From positions 124,001 to 188,000 of the forward strand of contig JADNYJ010000013.1 in assembly GCA_015501075.1 (NCBI GenBank): 64,000 nucleotides of DNA, in the 5' to 3' direction. Below the pieces are notes generated by a model. That model was not told the origin of the DNA, did not search any database, and was given only the letters and a program-made list of their open reading frames with translations. The position numbers were made by a program, and so were the translations under genes. Of this stretch, positions 1 to 11,667 are shown piece by piece. Every line of letters starts with the position of its first letter. Positions within the stretch are counted from its first letter, which is position 1. Source of the stretch: Gymnopilus junonius (taxonomy: Eukaryota; Basidiomycota; Agaricomycetes; Agaricales; Galerinaceae).

Positions 1-133
1 GTACTTTCCAAGGCATGAATACTTTTCGGAGGAGGAAAAAGCATCGTGTATTGGCCGTCTGGTGCCGAGACTACCTATCTAAAATATCCTACTCTATTTG
101 CACCTAATTGTACATCCTTCTACTTACATTCTC

Positions 134-921
134 TCATACCCTCTCCATCCTCTTCAGCACCATACCCCTGACTCCACCTTCCCAATCATCCCAACAAAGC
201 GAGAGAAAGACGCTGTCTCTTCCATCACCATCACCTCTTCCTCTGCCAGAGTCTATCTTCTTTCCCTTCTTGGTCTCCGAAAGGACCCATGTCCACCTTG
301 AAACACCCTCCTTTACAAATCCCATCTTCTCAGCAGCCCTGATGCTCGGCTTGTTCAAAGGGCTCGCCTGCCATGCTGCACGCCGATAGCCAAGCCCACC
401 TTGTGTGGCAGGTCCAAGACGTATTTGAGTAATAGGCCGATGGCATTGGCCGAGACAAAGGTCCTCTGAAACTCGGGTAGGATGACCACGGGGCCGATCT
501 CGAGAGAAAGGTTCTGTGGAGACCCATGCAACCAACCAATCATACCCGCCAGACGTCCGTTTGGTATCTTCTTGCTCTCTAGTGACGATGGCGCAGGTGT
601 TTTGGTCTTGTCAATGATCGCAAACACCACCGAGCTGGGGTCCTGTCTGATGAAACTCTCCAAGAAGAGAAGCAAGGACTCGAATGTTGGAAATGCGAAG
701 GGAAGGTATTGTGCAAAGTCGGGGTCTTTGGACAACCCCTCATAGTAAACTTCGGCGTGTAGGGATGGGATGAAAGGAACCAGGTGGACGCGTTCTGATT
801 CGAGGTTTGTAGGGACTGGAATGCTGCTATTGACGTCGAATTCGCCGGGCTCCGTCGTTAGTAGCCTAGAAATGTCCACTTCCGATTGCTTTGGGCCTTT
901 GTAACTATTAATAAAGGACAT
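134..921 (-). CDS. GNAT-family N-acetyltransferase
   Basis: The protein begins at the ATG at 921 and follows the RimJ/RimL-type GNAT fold. LESERVHLVPF near residue 40 matches the usual first strand, followed by the segment GMIGWLHGSPQNLSLEIG. The acetyl-CoA-binding end with SIRAAEKMGFVKEG lies in a second frame. The C-terminus (GRDSVFLSLCWDDWEGGV) also resembles fungal members of this family. The two frames meet near positions 390-410, where the LDLP and GLGYRR segments are one base out of register and there is no room for an intron, so a one-base error or true frameshift splits the gene. Such fungal GNATs acetylate amino groups of unknown small substrates; the substrate cannot be told from sequence. 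Confidence 0.75.
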
Positions 922-1323
922 TTCCTGTATAAATGGGTACTTCTGATGACAATTTTGTCGAAGGGTTTTATAGATTTTGGATTAGATCGGTTATCATCTG
1001 GTAAGTGAGTCACAACACCGTATGGACGCGCATAAGCTAAGATTCGTCATTGCCCACCCCTGATTGCAAAATGAACGGATGCCCGAAAAAATGCAAAGGG
1101 AAAAGATGTGAGTGATGTATGGCACTGCACAGAAGATATCCGAATGGTGAACTGTAGATGATTATATAGAGAAAAACTCTCCGAAATACCATAAGGAATA
1201 CTTAGACAACCAATAAACGAGATGCAGAGCAACAAAGCATAGAGAGAAAGAGAAAAATAATGCAAAAAAATCCAACAAGTCCCAGAACCGCCAAACCCAA
1301 GAAAAAATCAATCAAAGTACAGC
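922..1323. other. intergenic, GNAT promoter side and MIOS 3' side
   Basis: This holds the upstream region of the GNAT gene and the downstream region of the MIOS gene, both on minus. It is A-rich near 1190-1310. I see no gene in it. Confidence 0.5.
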
Positions 1324-4300
1324 TCAGAATTCATCTGCACACCGGCACTGACAATCCGCTACAGGACAGATACCATGAGTCCTCCGCCCGTTTTCGCCAA
1401 TAAACCATTCTAAAATATGAACAGCATGTCCACCGTGTCGACATGTCTGGCAGATTACAATTGCATCGTCAAATGTATCTAAGGAAACCTTGAGGTTAAA
1501 ACAAGGAAAAGTAAGGAAGAACATGTGCCGACCTCTGTGATGCGTGTATCCAAGGTCAATTTCACGCGCAGCATCGTATATGATAGACAGCGTCATCAGA
1601 CACACAGAGCACCTAGGAAGTTCTCGGCTGCAATTGGCACAGGCAGTTGGCTAATCCAAATCAACGTATAGACGTCAGCAATCCACACCTCACAAGGGAA
1701 TCGAAGCATAAACTTACCTTTCCCTTTGGTTGCGCCTTGTTCAAATTACTGACAGGCTTATTGCAATAATGACACCTTATCAAGATCTGCCGCGGGGCCC
1801 AATCCTCTACACTGACACCCATCTTACCACCACTTAGTCCCTCTCCACTCTGGGCAGCCTCGCTCAAAATCTGACCTCTCTCGATGTCAAATCCAACCCT
1901 CAAATGATGCAGCCTCCACCCATCCAACAAATCCCTATATGACTCCCTCCACCTCTCAACCCTCCTATCCCAAAACCTGCTCGGAGACACATACGCACTC
2001 AAAATAGCCACACTCTGCACGTCGCCAGTCCGATCCACATACGCTTGAAGTACATTCATGCCTAGCGGAGTGAGGCCAGTGATAATGAGGGCCTCAATAT
2101 CTCCATACACGCATGCCCGCTCGACAGTGCGTTTGAGGTAAGAAGAGAGGGACTTGTCGCGAGGAATTGGAAGGCGATGGCAAGGCGTTCGCGGAAGGGC
2201 AAGACATCTTCCTCTAAAACGTCGTTCCAGTCGCCTGTGGCGAGGTGGGTGAGCATGATGCGGAAGTAGGGGTCCTGCAGGCGGATGATAAGTCGGCCAT
2301 AGTGTTCTCGGAGGTCTAAGCTGCGAGAGGTGCTGCTGGAAGAAACAAAGGGTGCAAGAGCTGCTACTGTGCCAGACATCATTTGGTGGGTTTCGTCTAT
2401 AGAAAGAACGAGTAAAGCCAATGAGCAAAAGCCTATCCTTCAGAAAAGTGAGAATCACACACCATCACTCCTCATAAGCAACTCAACAGCCTTCCCATAC
2501 TGGCCCGTAAATACAAGCCAGCAAGCAGCCCTCGAAAGCTTTCCTTCCTTCTCCCATCTTTGGATAGCACCGCCCACCTCTTCCTCTCTCAAACTCCATC
2601 CGCAGAGTTGCAGCCCAATTTGCCTCTGCGCCAAGCGGCTTGTGGAAACAGGCGGCTTCCAGCCTCTTTCATTTCCGCCACCCACGCCTCCTCGACGAGC
2701 AGCCAACAACGTTAAAGCGGCCGCCCAGTTCCCATGTAGGTCGTTACTGTCTCTGATTAGAGGCGAGCGGCTCCGCCGAGAATCAGACTTGGAATTTGAG
2801 CTTGACCCAGAACCAGAGTGAGATAAGTTGATGGGAGGAGCTAGACTGGTCGATGCCATTATACCCGTAGTATTAGCTGTAGTAGTGGTTGCAGTGCTGG
2901 ATGAAGACCCATTGCTAGCGAAGCTAGGAGCAGCACTTGTCAAGGTAGCTGTCGATGCAGAGCTACCGGTGGTGCTACCTGAATGACCTTGCCTGGATGA
3001 AGCTTGAGAAGCATTCAGGCCAAACGGGCTGTCAAGCAGCAAAGACCGCTGGGATTCATCTCCAAGACTGTCGCCAACAACTGCGCCTTGTCCTTGCCTT
3101 TGGGAGTTGTGGGTGTGTGTCGACGTGGCAGAAGCAGGCACAGACATAGGCGCGAATCCGTCCCAGATACCCAAGAGCCCTTGATATGAAAAGTCGTACC
3201 CGTGCAGACGGGGCGTTGGGAGGCATAGGACTTCTTGAGAATCTAAAATGTAGCAATATGTCAGTATTGCACGGCCCAGAAAGAAGAAAAAGAGATGTAC
3301 GATAGATCCAAGCCCAGAGCTCCGATAAATGTGTGTCGTCCCGTCCAGAAGCTCGTCGTCGTCCTGCGTCACAGAAATATTATGTTGAGGCTACCGAAGA
3401 CATTTGTCGTTCATTAGAAGGCGTACTGAGCAGCGTAAAGCCATAAAAGCACATACCTGACTGAGCCCATACCTGCCTTGGCCCTGCGTCTCATGACCAT
3501 AGAAATATCATCCTGCACGACGCGGGTGACAGCAGCTATGCCACTTGCCGCACTATTGCTTGTGCCACCAACACCAGCACCATAATCACGATATCTCTTG
3601 CCCTCTTGATCCTTCCTTCTTGATCGCGATCTCGACTTCATCCTCCTCCCATCCATTTTTCTTCTCTCTGCTTCTCCCTAGCACCATCAACAGTGGCAAA
3701 ATTCCTCTCAACACCAACACCAGTAGCAGCTGTCCCTGTATACCTCAACGTCCTTACAGAAGACGGACTGTACGTCCTCGGCTTTCCAGGACGTGTGGCT
3801 GAGAGTCCAGTAGGCCTATAGTTGGTCCGTCCCTCCTATAAGGATCGACGACGGGGAAGGTGGATCACTGGAGGTGTAGCCGCAACAGAAGCAGGAGGAG
3901 GGGTAGGAGAGAGGCAGGGAACCCATCCTCATCTCCTCTTCCAAAGAAGGGTGCTTGAGCTTGCCAGAAGGCGGAGGACGTGCTGTAGACGCAGGTCTGC
4001 GTGCAGCAGAGGCGGAAGTAGTAGGAGGCCAGCAGACACCGACCCCTTCCTCCCGTCCTCTGCCCGCTTCATTCTCTCTCCATCTCGTCCTGACCGAGCG
4101 AGACCTAGAAGACCTTCCCCTCTCTTTGCTTTCCCACTTCTATTGTTGTAATCATAGTATGCTCCTTCCTCTTCAGGAGCGATTCCGTCTCCGCCAATTC
4201 CGTGCTCTGCATCTGCGTTGTAAACTCATCCTCGTCTCTTACGCCTTCCATAATCCACAGACCCGCACCAGCGCCAGAGGCCATGTCACCTCTGGTGCTC

Positions 4301-5864
4301 CAAGCTATTTGTTTGGGACTGTCATGGATGGCGTACAATTCCAGGTCACCATCTTTGTTCACTACCATTACGTTGGTAGTTAGTGGGTGCGGTGTGCGTG
4401 GGTTTGGGACGAGCGCGAATGAGGACAAGGGTTTTGTGAAGGCTTTGGCTGAGAAACAAGCATTAGTACCGTTAACGTCGTAGGGAAGATATGGAAGAAA
4501 AGGAGCTTACTCCGACGCGTATCAGCTAGAACGTACATCAGCTGTCCAGTCTCTCCGTCCTTCTCCTTGGGCGAAGTCTGCTGCTGTTGTGGTGCAGGAC
4601 TGCCAGACTTATCAGCACTGCTAGGCCAGGGCAAATTAGCAGCCCACGACTTCCTCGCACCACTTCTAATCGAATCTTTCAAGCTCTTCGTCTCTCCATC
4701 TGAGTTATAAGAAGCACCACCACCTGCACTCGTAAAACTCCCGTCCAGAACCCCCACTCGAGATTCTTGCAGATCCCAAAACCGCACATAACTGGCGTCC
4801 CTCTCAAGAGTTGTTAAAACTCCTCGCCTCGTGTTCGAAAACTCGATAGTGGCATAGGACCCACCACCCCTAAGCCACCACCTCCACCGCCCGTGCCACT
4901 TCCAAACCTCACTTTGGCACCATCCGCCCTGCATCTTTCTCGGAGAAAGTAAGAACAGGTGCTCCGCTTCTCAGCTGCCTGATATCCCACACGTTGACTA
5001 CAGCATCTCCGAAGCATGCTATGCGGTGAGGATCATAAGGATCTGTGGCAATTCCGTGTACTTTGGACGCAACATTGATGGGTGCCATGGCAGGTGCCCG
5101 TAGGTCGAAGAGTCGAAGCCAGCGGTGCGAGATGCCTGCTAATAGGAGGTGGGTAGATTTAGGGAGGAAGGCGAGAGAGGAAACAATTTCCGTTGGTGCA
5201 TGTTGTTGTATTATACGTGAGTCAATTCGTGTCGGCGTTTCATTGCGCGGGAGTTGGGGGTGCACACGGGGTGGGAAGGGGTGGTGAGGTAGGATGGAAG
5301 AGAGCGATGATAATGCTATATTGTCAATTCCATTGTTATTGTTGGGGTCCCCAGAAGGGGGGACGGGAAGTGCCAAAGCAGGTGCAAATGTGCTAATATC
5401 CCAAATGATTAAACTGGAGTCACCACGAACTTTGTCCAGCCCAACAGCCAGATAATTAGGGTCTTCATTGCTAAATGCTAGAGCATTGCATGAACGAGAA
5501 TTTCTGACAGGGAGAGTGACGGTGGGTCCGCTTGAGAGAACATTTTTGCGCTGAGCATGCTTGCCTGCTTCAAGTCGGATAAGGTCGACTTTGCCAGTGC
5601 TTAGACCGACTGCTATGAGGTCGTCGAAAGATGGGTCTGGAGACCACGCAAAGCACTGGAGTGACATCCACATTAATAATGAATTTTTGAGATAAGGATG
5701 GGCAAATGAACCTTCATAAACTGTAAATCATGCTGCGAGGTAACATGCCGAATTTCAGGATATTCAGCAGCCCATTCGTACAGGGTAATCTGCGAATTAC
5801 CGCCTACGACAAATCTATTATCGTATCTCGGGTGCCAGAGGAGGCGTTTATCGGTTTGAACCAT
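1324..5864 (-). CDS. GATOR2/SEACAT complex subunit MIOS (Sea4-like)
   Basis: This is a WD40-plus-zinc-finger protein of the GATOR2 (SEACAT) complex, which relays amino-acid status to TORC1 at the vacuole or lysosome. The N-terminus (WHPRYDNRFVVGG, then AVGLDKVRGDSSLIIWDI) matches the MIOS beta-propeller, and GVLTTLERDASYVRFWDL is a later blade. The middle has QLCGW...WEKEGKLSRAACWLVFTG, typical of the alpha-solenoid. The C-terminus carries paired Cys/His motifs (CHYCNKP; CQTCRHGGHAVHILEWF; CPVADCQCRCAD) of the MIOS zinc ribbon/RING. About ten exons are needed. A 43-base GT-AG intron near 4863-4905 restores the frame between VPK and GGGSYATIEF. One frame break without an intron lies near 2158-2164 (AFQFL to DKSLSSYLKR), where one base seems missing. 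Low-complexity Ser/Thr/Gly stretches lie at about 2800-3000. Confidence 0.85.
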
Positions 5865-6082
5865 ATCGTCGTGGTGGACAGACGGTCGATAAGTAATTGG
5901 ACAATATTACTTTTCTTTTGTTAGAAATTTGAGCAAAGACGAATTAAAAAATATTGGGCATGTCTAGAGAAGAGGTCAGATAAAGAAAGCTACTGAAAGA
6001 CGTCAAATCGATGATGGCCAAAGGACAACCGGGGAGTCAGCAGAATATGGCGATCGCGTGACCGTGATGTTGGGTTCTGCTC

Positions 6083-7191
6083 TAGGGTTGTGTAAAAAAC
6101 TATTTGTTTTTTACCGGCCCGGTAATTTACCGGTAATTTACTGGTAATTTACTGGTAAGTTACCTCCTTGATAGGGCAGGGTTCGCAGGTGGTAAGTTAC
6201 CTGTATCACGTGATAGGTCAGTTGGGGGACCGAGGAGCAAGGAGGTTCTAACAGCCACCTTCGGGCTGTATAATTCTAGCCAAGAACATGTAGTATCTCC
6301 TATACCACTTTAGAAGCTGGTCAGCCATCAGGAATGTGCTATGTACTCGAGTAGCTAGCAGACCAGTCCTCACTACATCATTCACGGTAGTAGCCGGACC
6401 GGCAGAAATCATCAAATTTCTCGACATTTGCCTCGACATTTATCTCGCCCCAATGACCCGCATAGCAGCCATACCTCTCAGTATATCTGAGATTTTGATA
6501 CCAGAAGATAGTCTCAATGTGGTGGACTTGTCTACTTTCCCAGTCCCTTCCGACAAGAATGCCCCGAAGCTACTTGATCTCACTGACAACATGCTCTTCT
6601 CGGAAACAGCCAGCCTCATCCAAGATGAACAACGGGTCGCATTTTTACAATCTCTGGCCATGCCAACAGGTGAAGAAACTCTAGAAATACGCAAACGAAG
6701 GGGCGTTGCATTGGAAGCCAATCAGACAATCCAATCCCTCGTTTACCCCCACGGAAACATGGATATACGCCTGCCATTGTGGATTGTTGAATACTGGCTT
6801 GAGGCGAACTATATTTTGGAAGCAAAAATTCAGTGGCACGCTGCAATCACCTGGTTACAGCAGAAGAAGTCTCAAGGAACACTTGGTCTACTCACCCAAC
6901 TCATGCTCCTAGTGCTAATCTTGACGACAACGACTTCTCGATGTCGTTTGATTAGCGTATCGAAAGGAGGTGATGTATAGTAGTGCGTAATCAACGGTTG
7001 CGAGAAGCCTGCGGAGTCGTCAAGTGCCGCAGGCGGCGAAAAAATAATATATTAAATATTTAATGCACGTGTATTTAATGCACGTGACATGTAACTTACC
7101 AGTAATTTACCTGGTAAGTTACCTAGGCGGGACGGGGGAGGGGGTAACTTACCAGTAAGTAACCCCCCCGGGAGTTTTTTACGCAACCCTA
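6083..7191. mobile_element. hAT-like DNA transposon (non-autonomous), 1109 bp
   Basis: The ends are inverted repeats: TAGGGTTGTGTAAAAAACT at the left and its complement, with one mismatch, at the right (ending CAACCCTA at 7191). The element is flanked by an exact 8-base direct repeat, TTCTGCTC, at 6075-6082 and 7192-7199. An 8-base duplication with TAGGG-type ends is characteristic of the hAT superfamily. Just inside each end are arrays of GGTAATTTAC/GGTAAGTTAC repeats (about 6113-6205 and 7090-7165), probably subterminal transposase-binding sites. No transposase domain is visible, so it would have to be mobilised in trans. The ends are still close to identical, suggesting a fairly recent insertion. 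Confidence 0.85.
6336..6980 (+). CDS. hypothetical ORF carried inside the hAT-like element
   Basis: This open frame of 214 codons fills much of the element. I do not recognise its family. The segment LPLWIVEYWLEANYILEAK resembles the LP-x-W-x-x-x-YW stretches seen in proteins of other agaricomycete transposons, but that is only a visual resemblance. The tail (LLVLILTTTTSRCRL) is probably out of the true frame or past a splice site. It could be a captured gene fragment or the N-terminal part of a degraded transposon protein. Confidence 0.35.
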   Translation: MLCTRVASRPVLTTSFTVVAGPAEIIKFLDICLDIYLAPMTRIAAIPLSISEILIPEDSLNVVDLSTFPVPSDKNAPKLLDLTDNMLFSETASLIQDEQRVAFLQSLAMPTGEETLEIRKRRGVALEANQTIQSLVYPHGNMDIRLPLWIVEYWLEANYILEAKIQWHAAITWLQQKKSQGTLGLLTQLMLLVLILTTTTSRCRLISVSKGGDV

Positions 7192-8091
7192 TTCTGCTCA
7201 GCTGTTCTTGAGCTGTTTCGAATCCTTCAACCTGTATTACAATCTTCCACTAATTTCACTTGTAAAATTCATTGGACTAAATCATCTGTCTGGACACTTT
7301 ATTGCTTGTGCTAGTGGTTTCTTCCGTGCCTTCTTATTTGAATCATGATAACCTTCGTTCTCGACAAATTTTATCGAAATTTGAATAGCCACCGTATCAG
7401 AAGCGACTTTTTTAGACTGGATGAATCAAGAATGAATCTTGGTATGGATGGTTTATGTTGAACAAGCATTCAAGTGCTCACCTTCTACCTTTTTCTTAGT
7501 GTCTATGAGTTCCAACGTACAATCCGATCACTGTGACTTCCAGGATAAAGCCGCGAGACGCACTGAAAACGATTTGCAACTCAAAAATGAAGCAGAGTTT
7601 TGAGATTCTTAGATGGAGTCTAGAGTCTACTTCTCTACCCGTTAAGGCAGGCCCTGGCCAGCCAATGGATAGTGATACCACTCCTTCACGTTTGCAATAC
7701 AGAACGTGTCCTGTTTCGAACGTCACAGCAGGTTGAACACAGGTACAACATTCTACTCCTCCGCCTAGCTGGCTCCACTTACCTCGCCATCCTCATGTGC
7801 TGTTAAGTAATCATTGGATCTTGGCCGTGCTTCGTTTTCAACAAAGGCAATGGATGCAATGCGGAAGAAGGGAGGAATCATCATTCTGTGATTCACAACG
7901 ACCCTATGGCCGAGCAGAAGTCAGTCACTCAAGGGGACAGAAACACGATGGCAACATGAAGAAAGTGCGTAGCTATGTCGTAAACTGCTTTACGGCAATG
8001 AGTCGTTCTCATATAATATACGTGGGCTCGTTGTTCAGGTCTCAAAACCAAAGTTTCTCGACCGCCTAAAGTCTCCACTCTCACGACAGGA
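7192..8091. other. intergenic, no recognised gene
   Basis: Between the transposon and the first GTPase gene I see only short open frames with no recognisable motif on either strand. The last part should hold the promoter of the GTPase gene starting at 8092. Confidence 0.4.
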
Positions 8092-9493
8092 ATGCCTTTA
8101 TCGACCGATATTTCTGCAGATAAAGTCAGCATAGCGGGTTCAGGCGGCAGAGTCCGGAAGACGATGTAGTTATAGCGTAAGAAAGGGATTTTGTACTTTA
8201 TTCTCATGCTTATTGTCCTTGTGCATAGCGTATTGGGTGGCACAGGGACAGGGAAATCAGACGTAAGTTTTTGAATTTCAGTTACCACATTCTGCTTGGA
8301 CACGAAGACTGACTTTTGAGCTACTAGTTCGTCAAGCTGCTTACAGGCGACACCAGCGTGGAAGTCGGTCACAAGTTACAATCACAGACCAGCGAAGTCA
8401 AAGTTTGTTCCTTCCGAGGACCCCAATACTGGTCGTCGTGTCAGGATTGTTGATACACCCGGCTTCGACGATTCCCGTGCCAGTGCAGGAATTACGGACA
8501 CTGAAGTCTTGAAAAGAATTGCCGATTTTCTACTGAACGAGTCAGTTTCCCTCACTCCCTTCCTATATTCAGGGTCTTGACGAATTATGCAAGATACGAT
8601 CAAAATCGAAAGTTGACTGGTCTCGTATATGTCACCAGCATAACCGATCGTCGCTTTGGCAGCCAATCCGCTCGCAATCTTAGAATGTTCAAAAGCCTCT
8701 GCGGCTCCGGAACTTTCAAGAACGTCGTGGTCTTGACTACATTTTGGGACCAGATCACCGAGAAGAAAGGCTCCGAACGAGAGGCCGAGCTCAAACGGAC
8801 TTCTTCAGCGCTCTAGTTGAAGGTGGTGCTATCTTTGTGCGCCACGACCATACCATCGAGAGCGCTCTTCGAGTTCTTGCCCACATCTTCACCTTCACTC
8901 CAAGCGTCGTTCGCATCCAGGAAGAGATCCGGGTTGAGGGCAAGTCTTTGGAGAATACCGAAGCTGGCTCCTTGCACCGCGAGGAGGTGCAACGTGCCAT
9001 TGAGGAGCACAACAAACAGATGGCTGAGCTTAGAGAGGAGCTGGATGCTGTAAAGCAAAGCAATATCGTCGCAAAGCTACAGTTGGAGTTGGCTCAAGAA
9101 AAGTTACAGCGTAACTTAGATCGATGGGAACACGAAAGGTCGGAGTTGAAAAGAGGGTTGGAGGAAGAAAGGAAAGCTCGTGAGCAGCAGGGTGAAATGT
9201 TGGCCAAGAAGATGGAGGAGCTGAGAAGAGGGCTGGATGAAGGAAAAGCTCGCAAGCGAAAGGAGTCGAGGCCAGTCATGGAAGTATATGTGGTTGAGGA
9301 GAAGGATGCTGTCAAATCGCGAAAAGTGGCCAAGCCGGCCGAGAAAGAATCTGGCGTCGAGTGGGAAAGAGTTAGCAGATCGCAGCAGGAAATTAAGCCG
9401 GCGAAGATGGGGCCTGTGGTTGAGAAGAACAAAGTTTACGAACGAAAGGAGGCTGAGCCAACCAAGGAGGAGTGGCCGTGCACTTTGCAGTAA
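8092..9493 (+). CDS. AIG1-like P-loop GTPase with C-terminal coiled coil (copy A)
   Basis: Exons read at 8092-8176, 8229-8262, 8328-8540 and 8594-9493. Exon 2 carries the P-loop (VLGGTGTGKSD). Exon 3 carries FVKLLTGD and the G3 motif VDTPGFDD. Exon 4 has LTGLVYVTSITDRRFG, then the G4-like TTFWD, and from about 8920 a long charged coiled coil ending at 9493. Introns sit at the same places as in copies B and C. Three one-base frame breaks remain: near 8150, near 8413 before EDPNTGRRV, and near 8796 before DFFSALVEGGA. The family is abundant in agaricomycetes and its role is largely unknown; GTP binding is inferred from motifs. It is convergent with copy B. Confidence 0.7.
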
Positions 9494-9684
9494 TTTCCGT
9501 CATTGATGACCTTTGCTCCTTATTTTATGTACTCAGTCGACCCCATCTTCCCTAGGAACCGGGAGAAAGCAGGCCTTAAAGGAGCCTGACCTTCATTTGT
9601 ACACACTTCACCTAGATGAATAACGATTTATATAAAAGCTTGAGAACGTTAGTCTCAGAAAAATGTAGATGAATCGATGACAAG

Positions 9685-10921
9685 TCAGATCATACTGTAC
9701 GAGTAAGTAGTACCAAGGATTCCAGGATCTCGCTTATTGAACCAAGCAGCATCCGCCAACTGGGAGAGAAGATTCGGGCGCTTACCACGATTTTCTTCAG
9801 CAGGTGCCAACTCCAGGCTTCTATTCGGGTTTATGTCCTCTGTCATTTCCGCGTGCAGTGCCTGCAAAGCTTTCCGGTCCTCTTCCACACGCATCATCAC
9901 CTCCTCCAACCTCCTCCGATCTTCAGCAAGCTCCACCTTCAGTTCTTCGTCGCCCGTCCTTGCCGCCTGTTCTATTTCTTTCTTCAAGTCTTCCATGTCT
10001 TGACGGTGTTTCTTCTGCAATTCTTTCATTTCCTCAACAATAACCGCACCAGCCGACGTATCTCCAAGAGCCTTACCCTCTGCCAATTCCTCCTGGAGTT
10101 TTGTCACCACAGGCGTTTGGCAAATGAGCTCTGAAACAATCAATTGAGCGGAATCTCTTTCCTTGTCATGACGAAGCAACTTGGCACCACCATCGATGAA
10201 AGGTTTGAAAACATCTTCCGCCAATTCACCCTCGCGCTCGCGTCCGACCTCGGGCTCGACTCGTTCCAATTCGTGGTCGCGAATCGAATGTTGGAGAGTA
10301 TTTTGTCTCCGCAGAGCTCCCCAAACATTTTCAGGTTCATTCTAGCTTGACCACCCATACGAGTATCAGAGATGCGGTGTAGATAAACGAAACCATTGGG
10401 CCTTCGTCCTCCGCTGACGCAGTTGGCATATTAGGTTCTGAGCTTTAAACATGGATGAATTGTACTCACTCTTCCTGCAAGAATTCGGGGATTTTTCGGA
10501 GGATGTCTGTGTCAGTAACACCCTCATGCGAGTCGTCGAAGCCAGGGTGTCAACCAACGTCACAGTAGTTTCCGCATCGATGTAACGAGATGCTTTTACA
10601 TCGGACGTTTGAGATTTCAAGCTGTGTCCAATCTGAATATCGTTGTCGTTGGTGAGTAGCCTGACAAACTGGGGGAGAAGAGGTTAGTCTATCCGCTTGT
10701 CTACATGTGAGAATCACACAGACGGTGGATTTTCCTAGAATAAGTAAGGACCTCAGCCATCCGCTTTAAAAAATATTGTAGCTATTGGATAACGCACCGG
10801 TTCCTGTGGGGCCCATAACCCTAAAACCGATAACGATGATTAGTCGGGCATTTGGCAATGCGTTGACTGAAATGACGTACATAATTATAACCTCAGCGGG
10901 CTTTCTGTTGGAAATCTGCAT
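9685..10921 (-). CDS. AIG1-like P-loop GTPase with coiled coil (copy B)
   Basis: The gene starts most plausibly at the ATG at 10921 (MQISNRKPAEVII); a longer start at 11044 is possible. Exons read 10921-10881, 10820-10798, 10734-10724 (11 bases), 10668-10470 and about 10425-9685. The P-loop VMGPTGTGKST is assembled from three exons. FVRLLTND, the G3 region and TTNWNE follow, then a coiled-coil tail rich in Glu/Lys. One base appears missing in the G3 region near 10548 (ACCCTGGCTTC instead of a DTPGFDDS reading) and another near 10259, where GAG-TC should continue into EPEVGREREGEL. It differs from copies A and C in the intron that cuts the P-loop. Confidence 0.7.
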
Positions 10922-11667
10922 TTTACTGTAATTTTGCGACGGGCGATTGAAAGATACATAAGAAGTGGACTCGAATGCACGCCAGAAGGTGGAAGTAGCA
11001 AGATGGGAGTTCCCAGAACGTCCGTTTCGAGTACGCTGTTTCATAAACCAGAATTCAGGCTGGTCTGTTCGAGCGTAGTCGTTAATTTCTAGAATTGGAT
11101 AGGCGAACCTTGTTTGATAGCCTGGCTACTTGCAACGAGGTTCACGGGCGGTTTGTACGTGGCCGTTTCAGCAAATCCTCAGTGATATCTCGCCCGGTGT
11201 CCCACTTCATTACAATGGAACCTCATCGATCATCTCCAACCCGTGTGGAGAAACTGCCAACAACAACATACGTGCTGCTTTTTATTGAAACCTATAGCTG
11301 TATCAACCACACATAATGTAAACGAAGATCAAGTAGCAAATACATTACCTCGACCAGTCACCGACATTATGATGAGTCCAAGGACCGCCCGCAGACTCGT
11401 GAAGTAAGTTTTGCGGGGAATGTTTACGGGGCATGTAGTGGTTAGTACCAACTAGAGGCTCGTCAAAATTAAAATTCAAGCTGATCTTAGATCGCGTGAC
11501 CGCGATCCTTGAATTTCAATTCAGAATTTTAAATCTAATTTTATTCTACTTCCATTTTATAACCCCAGGTCGACCCTCTTTCCCAAAGTTTCCTTGAAAA
11601 TGAATCCCGTATCTTTGAAGATCAAGAATGTAATATTTTATTTCCAGATACATGAATGAAACTTCAT
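10922..11667. other. intergenic with a hairpin near 11464-11530
   Basis: This is the upstream region of copy B and the downstream region of the lipoxygenase gene. GATCGCG-TGAC-CGCGATC flanked by AAATTCAAG/CTTGAATTT forms an imperfect hairpin at about 11470-11515. No gene is recognised. Confidence 0.4.

Noticed and set aside
7929..8372. A 147-codon minus-strand open frame over GTPase copy A
   Set aside because: It is antisense to the P-loop exons, whose splice sites and motifs are clear on plus.
8092..9493. Programmed frameshifting in the GTPase genes
   Set aside because: The breaks fall at different places in the three copies and have no slippery heptamer plus structure; base-run errors or decay explain them better.
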